Shown: piece after piece, positions 10,433-18,900 of the stretch | Layout of the letters: each line of letters begins with the position of its first letter | How positions within the stretch are numbered: position 1 is the stretch's first letter | NCBI GenBank assembly: GCA_036897625.1 | Contig: JAYMTA010001377.1 | Location: 1 to 20,283, forward strand | Length of the DNA stretch: 20,283 bases | Origin: Pelargonium cotyledonis | Taxonomy: Eukaryota > Streptophyta > Magnoliopsida > Geraniales > Geraniaceae | Direction: 5' to 3' | Translations under genes and position numbers: made by a program | The notes under the pieces: generated by a model | The model's input: the letters and a program-made list of their open reading frames with translations, nothing else | Told to the model about the DNA's origin: nothing | The model's database searches: none

Positions 10433-10955
10433 GAATTGCTCATATGAAATAACCACATCTGACCTACTCAAAACTGCTCTCCTTCTCTTTTGATGGTGGA
10501 GTTCTAGTGGGGTGGCAATTCAGAATATTGCATGCTTGGATACTTCACAACATTGATATGCAATTTTCAAGAATGCCCCTTTGGTATTCTAGTTGGTTGT
10601 ATAACTGTATTTGAAGAAAGTGAATTGTTTTCTTAAGGTTAATGGTGGGCAAGAAGGTTGACCAATTGGAGCATGTGAAATCGCCAAAACAATAGTACAA
10701 GTCTACAAGAGCTGGGAACTGGAGAAATACTACCAAATTGCATTGGTTTTGATGGTAAGGTGGCTAATTTTTTCCTTAATAACTCTTTATATGCCTTCTT
10801 TGTGAGCATCGAGCTGCAATGTAAACTATCTGTACTTGGAAAATCATAACATAGTTTCAATATCTAAAAAGAATGCTTGTATTGTGCTTGTCATTTAGTA
10901 TTACCGAGACTAATGCTTTGAAACCATGATCATTCTGGCTGGTTGTAAGAAGTCA

Positions 10956-11103
10956 GTAGCGTTTGGATTAAGTTTTTTGGAATGGAAATGATAATTCTCA
11001 TTCTGAATCCATTCTCATGACCAATAATCTTAATCTAAACATAAACAATGAGAAGCTTTTTTCCATTCCCATTCGTGAACTACAATTCTTATTCAAACGC
11101 TAC
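10956..11103. mobile_element. Small terminal-inverted-repeat element (MITE-like)
   Basis: The left end GTAGCGTTTGGATTAAG is mirrored by the right end CTTATTCAAACGCTAC, giving a 16-17 bp inverted repeat around about 148 bp. The interior has short palindromic CATTCTCAT/ATTCCCATTC blocks. No clean target duplication directly abuts the ends: AAGTCA at 10950-10955 recurs at 11112-11117, eight bases beyond the right end. Superfamily not determined. Confidence 0.5.
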
Positions 11104-11716
11104 CTTTATTTAAGTCACCGGGTAGTAGGGTACACTAGGTGCTGACTTCCATTTAGAATTATGTGATGATTTGTGATTTATTGTTCTGAAGATGATTGTT
11201 TCTCTGCCCATGTCCCTCCTATAAAAAGTTGATTGGTGCTTTTCTGATGACCATCTTTTAAATATAAAATTGGTGCCATGTATATCAATTTTGTCTTTCA
11301 TATACGTAATAAAAGTGCAGCTGGTTTATTAATACAGATTATTGTTGGTTACTTTGTAATTATGGTTAAATCGCCTGCTCGGTGCCTTTGTCCAGGAAAA
11401 GTATTTGATGCTGTGATGGTGTTGAAACACTTCTGAAGTGTCAATAATAAAGAAATGCATGTGCTGGTCTTGCGGGCTGTGTTCTTCTCTGGAAGGAGGT
11501 ATAAACTTTTATTTACGTCTCAGTTTGTGTATTCAAAAAATGTTTTACTTTTTATAATGCAAATCTTTCTTCCACAATGACCGTGGCGTTCGCCTATATT
11601 TCACTCTCCTTGCAGGATTGCCCTGCGCCAAGGTAAAAGAGGGATATTTTTGTTGATGGACATGTGCTCAAGAGCGGAGGTGTCTTTCACGGCCTGAGAA
11701 CCGGACCCATGTGGCG

Positions 11717-11748
11717 TCCCAAACTCCAAAAGTCCCAAACTCCAAAAG
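11717..11748. repeat. 16-bp tandem repeat, two perfect copies
   Basis: TCCCAAACTCCAAAAG occurs at 11717-11732 and 11733-11748. A short inverted pair flanks it (TTCACGG at 11686, CCGTGAA at 11756). No function is suggested. Confidence 0.8.
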
Positions 11749-12174
11749 TCTCGTTCCGTGAAGAGGGGTTAGGGGTTGCTTGTGAACTCAATTGGGAGAG
11801 ATTTTTGGTAAACGAAAGGAAAAGGAGTGAGAAGTGTAGAGAAAGTATGCTTGGTAAATTTTGTTGTAAAATTTATTGTATAGTGTAATTATCAAATTTT
11901 GTCATTCTTCTTCCACTTGTTCTTGATTTGTTTTTGACAGATCCATTATTGAAGAAGTAATTAACTAATTAGTCAAATAATGCCACATATTGTGAAGCCA
12001 TTGTCAAATTTCGTAGTTGACTAATTTAACAAATAAGTCAATTCCTTTGTTTTATTCGTTGATCTATTCGATTAGTTGGTCGATCTGTTCCATAAACCCA
12101 GTTATTGTATCCAACAATTCCTCTCTTTGGATGAGAAATGAATGATCAAGACAACATGATCATTAGCCAAAGAT
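11749..12174. other. Intergenic, no gene seen
   Basis: AT-rich sequence right of the HISN4 pseudogene. Several short open frames are present, the longest continuing from 11664 to 11888, with no recognisable composition or domain. I find no HISN4 or PPR similarity here. Confidence 0.5.
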
Positions 12175-12417
12175 AAAGTAGTGAGTATTTTTCGGCTTAT
12201 ATCATGGGGTTTTTTAGCGGGCCCGCACACTCGCGGTTAGTACCTTTAATCCGTTTTACTACACTCAAATTAATCCTCATTCGAGGTTTATTCATAGTTA
12301 AAGTTTTCACTTCTTTCCATAGGTGTGTTGAGCAGAAATCGCACGCGAGCGCTCTTTCCACTCACACAGCTTGTGTTGCTGACAACGCCACTAACTTTGG
12401 AAAAGTAGTGAGTATTT
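12175..12417. mobile_element. 211-bp segment between perfect 16-bp direct repeats, possible retroposed insert
   Basis: AAAGTAGTGAGTATTT is present at 12175-12190 and 12402-12417. The sequence between is less AT-rich than its surroundings and includes the palindrome GCGGGCCCGC at about 12218-12227. Direct repeats of this length match target duplications of LINE-driven insertions, and the segment could be a captured transcript fragment. No poly(A) tail is seen. The open frame 12204-12524 crosses the right repeat and is not convincing as a gene. Confidence 0.35.
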
Positions 12418-12879
12418 GGTCACAAGTATATTCTCTCCTCCTTGCCTTACATATCCTAATTTGCTCCATCCAAACACAATTTCTGTCTATGAGCTTCTTT
12501 ATCTTACATGACAGCTCCAAATAGACTCATGGAGTTCAACAAGCACCAAGTCTCTTTAGGCATCAAGTTCAAAACACACAATTAGGCAATATGGAGGTTC
12601 ACAATTCATATGTGCATCAAGTAGAAACAAAATTGTCAATTCCAAAATATCAGTTTTTATATCAATGGATACATGATAACAATACAAATAATAGGCAAAT
12701 GAATAACTGAAGGGCCAAAACTTTCATGGAAAAGAACATTCCTTTTTTTTTTTTACAGACTTAAGTTAGAACTACATTGTATGTCTCAACATTATACCTA
12801 AAAAAAGGGTAACTTGCATCTAAGATGACCAAATCGTCACGCACCTATAGTATATGAACAAGATGTGGTAGTTTTATCA
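12418..12879. other. 3' flank of the EMB3141-like gene, no gene seen
   Basis: AT-rich sequence with a T run near 12746-12755. It presumably contains the 3' UTR and poly(A) site of the minus-strand PPR gene ending at 12880; I could not pick a specific signal. Confidence 0.5.
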
Positions 12880-14988
12880 TCACCAATAATCCCCACAAGA
12901 ACAAATCCCATCTTTGAAGTGATGAAACCTGCTAGAATCCTTGACCCGAATTAATCGTTTAGTAACCAGAGCAATCAACTTAATAGCATTGTGGCAGTCA
13001 TCACAGATACGATGGCTCTGCACGACTTGCATTGGAGTCCAATAAGAACTACTGATCAATCCAAAAGCAATAGCTAACTTCTCACTATGGTAAAACAATA
13101 AACGCTTTTCTTGTTCATCCACATCAGAAAGCACAAATTTTTCTTCAGGAACATAACCTTGTTTTGAAATCTCCGTCATCAATTCCTGCAGCTTTTCGTA
13201 AATCTCCTTTGATTGGGGATGCCACTTCTCTCCGGAAAGGAAAGCATAATACTCGTTCCTAGCTTCAATGCAACTGCACGCGGGAAGCATTTGTAAACCC
13301 TTTCTTTTTAAGGTTTGAACAACTGCAGCAGCTTCTTTCAACTTTCCAGAACTGTTGTATATGTTCAAAAGCACGATGTAAATAGTAAGTTTTTCAGGCT
13401 CCATTTCATATAGCTTTTCAGCTGCAAATCTACCAAGTTCTAAATTCTCGTGGACTCGAGATGCCGTCAGCAAGGCATCCCACATGTTTTCTGTAGGCTT
13501 ACAAGAAGGACGTTTAAGCAATTTACATGCTTCATCGAAACGCCCCTCTCTACCCAATAATTCAATCATGCATGCATAGTGCATTGCACGAGGTTTGATC
13601 TTGTGCACCCTCATTGATTCAAAAATCTCCCACCCGAGTTTTGATAAACCTGAATAACTACAAGCAGATAAAACAGCAAGAAAAGTGACGTGGTTAGGTT
13701 TCATTCCTGCACAAAGCATCTGTTCATACATCTCAACAGCTTCAGGCCCTCGACCATGATTAGCATAACCAGCAATCAAGGAACTCCAAGATGTAACGTT
13801 CTTGAGAGGCATCATATCAAAAACACGTTGCGCATATTCTATTCGTCCCCATTTCCCATAGAAATCTACAAGTGCATTGTTTGCCACTATATTCGACCCA
13901 AAAGAATGACGTATTAAACCTGCATGAGCTTGCTTAGCACGCTCTAATGATGCAAGCCTTGCACAAGCTTTTACAATTATGGAAAAAGTGAAATGGTCCA
14001 TTCTAACGCCTGAATCGCGCATCTCACAAAAAATACTCAATGCTTCCTCACTATATCCATGAAAAACATAGCCAGATATGATGCTGTTCCATCCCACTGT
14101 ATTCTTCACTGGCATCATATCGAACGCACATCGAGCATCATAAATGCTCCCACACTTAATGTACATGTCAATCAGCACACAAGAAAGAGGTATATTTTCA
14201 ACTAATCTCATCTTAAGTGCACACGAATGTAATTGTATCCCAACAGAAATAACCCCCAACCCCGTACATGCCAAGATCATACTCCGCATCACAGTGCCCA
14301 ATTTATCTGAGTCAGTTCCAGAAAATTCCTCCCACATAAGCAGAAACAACCGAAATGCTTCAACATAATTCCTTGAGTCCACAAGGCCTGCAATTATTGT
14401 GTTCCACGAAACCAAATCCCTTTCCGGCATTTCCACAAACAGCTTATGTGCAACATCCGTCAAGCCACATTTCACATGCAAGCGCAGCACCCTGTTCCTC
14501 ATATACAGATCAGGTTCAAACCCAGAGCTCTTCATGTAATCACACAACATCCGAACTCCTTTAACAGACTTCAATTCAATACATGCGCTCACCAATGTAT
14601 CATAAGTGCTATAAGCCACATCATGCCCACCTTCAAACTCCAAAATTTCAAACAATTGAAGCGCCTCCTGGTACCTCCCGCACCAAACCAGCTTTTCAAT
14701 CTGACTACAGAATACAGAACTAGGTTTTCTGAACTGGGTCTCTTCCTCTTCCTCATGCTTTTTACTCTTTTCATCAACATCCAAATTCAAAGGTTTAGGC
14801 TTGGGTCGTGGAAGCAGCTCTTGTTCCACCGAAATACAGCGGGTTCCAGAAAATGGGCTCCCCCATTTTCGTCCATTGAACGACAAACAAAACCCAGAAA
14901 ACAAAGACGTGTCTCCATAAAACACATGGTCTGAGAATGGAAAGGGAAAGCTAAAACTACCCAGGTAAAGCGAGAGCAGGATAGCCAT
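12880..14988 (-). CDS. EMB3141: DYW-class PPR protein, EMB3141 (At5g50390) orthologue, intronless
   Basis: An uninterrupted 702-residue frame, the same length as I recall for Arabidopsis At5g50390 (EMB3141, embryo-defective, plastid-predicted). Long stretches match it, for example YANHGRG, PNHVTFLAVLSAC, IKPRAMHYACMIELLGR and ENLELGR. Order: hydrophobic/aromatic transit-like N terminus (1-50), low-complexity KPKPK and acidic linker (60-85), PLS-type repeats (about 92-490), E/E+ region (about 500-605), then a DYW deaminase-like domain (about 609-702). HSE at 634-636 and CDDC at 662-665 supply the zinc and catalytic residues of a cytidine deaminase. HH at 689-690 and CSC at 696-698 form the second zinc site, and the end is GDYW. 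This architecture is that of an organellar C-to-U RNA editing factor; the target is unknown. The ATG at 14988 begins a plausible transit peptide. Confidence 0.95.
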   Translation of the reverse strand: MAILLSLYLGSFSFPFPFSDHVFYGDTSLFSGFCLSFNGRKWGSPFSGTRCISVEQELLPRPKPKPLNLDVDEKSKKHEEEEETQFRKPSSVFCSQIEKLVWCGRYQEALQLFEILEFEGGHDVAYSTYDTLVSACIELKSVKGVRMLCDYMKSSGFEPDLYMRNRVLRLHVKCGLTDVAHKLFVEMPERDLVSWNTIIAGLVDSRNYVEAFRLFLLMWEEFSGTDSDKLGTVMRSMILACTGLGVISVGIQLHSCALKMRLVENIPLSCVLIDMYIKCGSIYDARCAFDMMPVKNTVGWNSIISGYVFHGYSEEALSIFCEMRDSGVRMDHFTFSIIVKACARLASLERAKQAHAGLIRHSFGSNIVANNALVDFYGKWGRIEYAQRVFDMMPLKNVTSWSSLIAGYANHGRGPEAVEMYEQMLCAGMKPNHVTFLAVLSACSYSGLSKLGWEIFESMRVHKIKPRAMHYACMIELLGREGRFDEACKLLKRPSCKPTENMWDALLTASRVHENLELGRFAAEKLYEMEPEKLTIYIVLLNIYNSSGKLKEAAAVVQTLKRKGLQMLPACSCIEARNEYYAFLSGEKWHPQSKEIYEKLQELMTEISKQGYVPEEKFVLSDVDEQEKRLLFYHSEKLAIAFGLISSSYWTPMQVVQSHRICDDCHNAIKLIALVTKRLIRVKDSSRFHHFKDGICSCGDYW

Positions 14989-15240
14989 ATTCTAAAAAAA
15001 TTTGAGCAAATCAATCAAAATCAATCGGATCCGAGAGACAGTACCTTCAGAGACAGCGGCTATGGAGTGAGGGCAGTGAGTTCAGAGACTTGCCATTATT
15101 AAACTGAAAAATAGCGAGAGGAGCTCGGTGCGATGATGGTGATGCGCGTCGCTTTCGTTTCATGTCTTGAAGCTGGTTTGTGCGAGAGGGAGCTAGAGAG
15201 AAATTGGTAAAGGCATTGCCTTCCACATATTTTTGTGTCA
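14989..15240 (-). promoter_or_regulatory. Upstream region of the EMB3141-like gene
   Basis: The 250 bp upstream of the minus-strand ATG are GC-richer than the flanks, with purine-rich GAGAGA-type stretches when read on the plus strand, as in many plant 5' leaders. No specific promoter element could be fixed. Confidence 0.3.
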
Positions 15241-15977
15241 TCTACATTACATATTTTGTGTTACATGCTATTCTATGGTAGTTGATAATGTACCGCAGTT
15301 TCAGTACCCAATGAAACCAAATCCTGCCATTTTGGATAGTAGAGTAGTCGTACCTAGCTATGTATCGTGTTGAAGATTTTTTGTGTGTTGCATGACTCAG
15401 TACGAACACGATACGTTTAGTGGTGATCGTGCTGCACATATCAATACGACGGACACGCTTGAACAACAATACAAACACGACCCAACACGTTTTAGACATT
15501 AAAATCAACATGACACGACCCAACATGTTTGACGTCTTATTAAAATTAATTTACAATTATACTGTCAAGTGCACTTCTTAAAAGTGTTGGAAATATTGTA
15601 CATGTCATAACACAACTATTACTCTTGCATGCATATTTTGAAAGCCTAACACAAACACAATAAAATATATAATACAAAACACGTTAGTATTGTGTTGTGT
15701 AACAACGCAAATTGTCAGTTCTAATTGTACCAAAAACTCTGTACAGGTAGAAAACAAATGAGATCCAACATGATCTAGTATTGATATATATTGTGAACAT
15801 ATACTATCAACAAATCATGTCATTCAAAAACTTCGTTTATAGCCAGCGTACTGGGAGAACTAACAAATGAAATCCTACAAAATTTCAATGTCAAATATGC
15901 TTATTCTTGTTAAATGAATTGCAAGTATACCCAGATTCCAGATATACCAAACAAATAAACAAATTGACTATCATCAA
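15241..15977. other. Degenerate repeat remnant and E2 3' flank
   Basis: About 15370-15540 is rich in ACACGA-type words. The phrase ACACGACCCAACACGTTT at 15475-15492 recurs with one change at 15513-15530. This style is common in old plant transposon remnants, but I cannot assign a class. The interval nearest 15978 should hold the 3' UTR of the E2 gene. A minus-strand open frame at 15242-15526 lies in the repeat and is not a gene. Confidence 0.4.
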
Positions 15978-18900
15978 TCATACGTCAAGGAGTAGCCGAC
16001 GAGGGTCCTCCACGACATCTTTGATCCGACGCAAGAACAAAACTGCCTCTCTTCCATCAATCAGCCTATGGTCATATGTTAGAGCTATGTACATCATTGG
16101 CCTCGCCGCTATTAAATCACCTCCAACAACCATTGGACGATTCACTATTGAGTGCATACCCAGAATAGCAGACTGCAAACCAACTTCCATTGCGTGTTAG
16201 CATCACAATCAAAACTTATATTACCAAGTATCAAAAGTATCGAGGCAAACCTGAGGAGGGTTGATGATGGGAGTACTCAAAAGGCTTCCATAAACACCGC
16301 CATTTGATATTGTGAACGAACCTCCAGCCATCTCATCAATTGATATTGTTCCGGCATTAGCCTTCTTACCAAGCCTATTGATCTCTTTCTCTATATCAGC
16401 AAAGTTCATCTTCTCAGAGTTGCGAAGGACTGGGACAACAAGGCCCTACACAGAATAAGATAGAGTTAATACACCACCAACAACAAGATGCCCTTGTACC
16501 AGATTAAATTCACTGCAAAATTATAAACATGGATTCTTAATATTGCCAATAGCATAAATGTAAGTATAAAAATCAATGAATGCTGTCAAACCTTTGAAGT
16601 ACCAACAGCAATGCTGATATCTACATAATCTCTATATATGATATCATCCCCATCAATAACTGCATTAACAACTGGTTGTTGCTGGAGTGCGCTGACAGCA
16701 GCCTGAAATATGACAAAGTAATTCACAAAATGGGCAAACATGAGCACACAAGTGCCAGATAGATGCATATTTATTCACATTAAGTCATTAATTGAACACG
16801 CAAGAATTGCTTACTTTCACAAATCCTGACATGAACCCCAACTTGACTCCATGTTTTTCAAGAAAAGCATCCTTGAACTCGGAACGGAGCTTCATCAAAT
16901 TAGTCCTGCAATAAGAAACAAATCAGTTCAGAACAATACATCTGAAAATGTAATTAGCAAGACAATACAAAGGTAATGTTAGCAAACGCAATGTAAAGTG
17001 AATGAGTAAAAAGGAACAGCTCTCTAAATGAGGTGAGGCTGACATGACATACACTATTGGGACCCACATGTCATGTTCATAATTGGTATATGCTTAATTA
17101 TCATTTCGCTTGTAGGATTTGATAATTCTATTATTTTCTCTTATTTCCCCTTATAGCAACCACAGCTTACATGCGACCAAAGTCTCAAGTGAGAAATCAC
17201 AGAGGATTGGACTTACATATCAACTTCATTGAATGTTGACAATAACGCAAATGTGTTTTGAGAATCTTTCAAACGTGTGGCAACCCTTTTTCGTAGCCTT
17301 GTCATTGGAACCTATAATCATAAAGGCTCAGAATGGCTGAAACATGAGGACCAAATATTCTATATTCAATAGCTTAACTATCAACAGTAACATATCTTGA
17401 CTATCAATAAGAAACCACTATAAAAGACTTACTCGTCTCTCCCTATCCTTAGGAGGAAGCTGGGGTTCTGAAGCAGTGTGCCTAGGGGGTGGTGGTGGAG
17501 ATGATGCTTTAGGTTTAGGCTTCTCCACAACAGGTGCATTTTCAACTTTAGGCTTAGATTTCTCACTTGGCTTCTCAGATGGAGCAATATGAGAGGCACT
17601 CACACCAGACTTTGAAATGACAGCAATCTTAAAACCTGGTTCCACAATATCTCCTTCTTTTGCTACAAACTGCCAGCAATTAAATATAGAAGCCACATGA
17701 AACATTTGGGATCCTGACACTTACTACAAAATAAGTAATGAAATTTAATGAAAAGAAACTAAAATCACTTTGAATATTACCTTCTCAATAGCACCTGATT
17801 CAGGGCTAGGAACATCAATTGTCACCTAATGGAAAAGAAGCAACAAAGTATTATTCATGATAATATCTCTGATATTGTTACATGGGTTTCTCTTTTTATT
17901 TTCCTTTGGTGGGGTTAGGGATGATGCTGCAGAAAACTTGAACTACAAATATATATGTTGCAACTGATTAAGCACCTTATCTGTTTCAATTTGAGCGATT
18001 GGCTCATCAGCTTCCACCCTGTCACCAAGATCTGTACTCAAAATATTGGATGCACAAAAATCAAGCTCTTAAAATCATTATGCAAAAAATGGAATTTTTA
18101 AAAATTACTAATAGGACAACATACTCTTCAAGAACTTGCTCAAAGTGCCATCAGTAATAGATTCACCCATAAATGGAACAACAGCATCAACCAAATCCCC
18201 TACACCCACCACAAGTAAAGAGATTAGACTAATAAAATAAAATAAAAATTCATAAGAAGATACAGATAGTGATGTTGAATAACACGTGATGAAGATGAAG
18301 ATTTAAGTTTAGGCTTCTCCACAACAAGACCAGTTTCACCTTTAGTGTTTGGTTTCTCTCCAGTAGAAGATGGCTGCGTGGCAGCTGGCTCTGATGGCTT
18401 CTCAGAAGGAGCAGCATGGCTGATACCTTCACCGGACTTTGAAATGACAGCAATCTTAAGACCTGGTTCCACAGTATCTCCTTCATTGGCTACAAACTGC
18501 CAACAATTAAATAGAGAAGCCATGGATTAGAATTATAACACTTTAAACAAAAATAAGTAGAACTAAATCACAATAAATTATAAAGGATTGAAAATACAAA
18601 TCAATAATCAAAACTACTAGCAATACCTTCTCAAGAACACCTGATTCAGGGCTAGGAACGTCGATTGTCACCTGATGGCAAATGAGCAACAAATTATTAT
18701 TCATGATAACAATGCTGATAATGTGAAATGAGTTTCTCTAAATTTCCCATTGGCGGGGTGGGGATGATGTGAGGTAGATGGAAAAATTCAACTATGATGC
18801 ATCTGAATGGCACCTTATCTGTTTCAATTTGAGCAATTGGCTCATCAGCTTCCACCCTGTCACCTGGATCTGTACTAAAAAAATAAAGGCTCTTACATTC

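Larger units (their letters stand above)
9324..11684 (+). pseudogene. Decayed duplicate of the 3' part of HISN4, introns retained
   Basis: Five pieces match HISN4 exons in order. 9324-9410 (VVIESIDSGGVYSNSP, then a 1-nt deletion) matches 2262-2349. 10006-10041 ([12 protein letters not shown], its acceptor AG lost) matches 3046-3083. 10638-10754 (VNGGQEG, then TGA at 10659-10661 where HISN4 has CGA, plus an 11-nt insertion) matches 3400-3505. 11396-11498, with a large internal deletion, matches 3812-3978. 11652-11684 (VDGHVLKSGGV) probably matches the last exon. Intron sequence is also related: the stretch after 9411 follows the intron after 2350, including GAACCCTRTTTATG and TTTGGTWTAGATACA. 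Retained introns mean a DNA-level duplication, not a retrocopy. The frameshift, stop and lost splice site make an active enzyme impossible. The HisH half and early HisF exons are absent. Confidence 0.9.

Noticed and set aside
10337..10440. Genuine tRNA gene
   Set aside because: Box B is present, but no cloverleaf with acceptor stem can be formed; a SINE-like tail and flanking repeats fit better.
9324..11684. A second functional HISN4 gene
   Set aside because: In-frame TGA at 10659-10661, frameshifts, a lost acceptor and a large internal deletion rule it out.
14446..14934. 162-codon plus-strand open frame opposite the EMB3141-like gene
   Set aside because: It is antisense to a well-conserved coding region; its openness follows from the codon use of the real gene.
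15242..15526. 94-codon minus-strand open frame
   Set aside because: It coincides with degenerate ACACGA-rich repeat sequence and shows no coding features.
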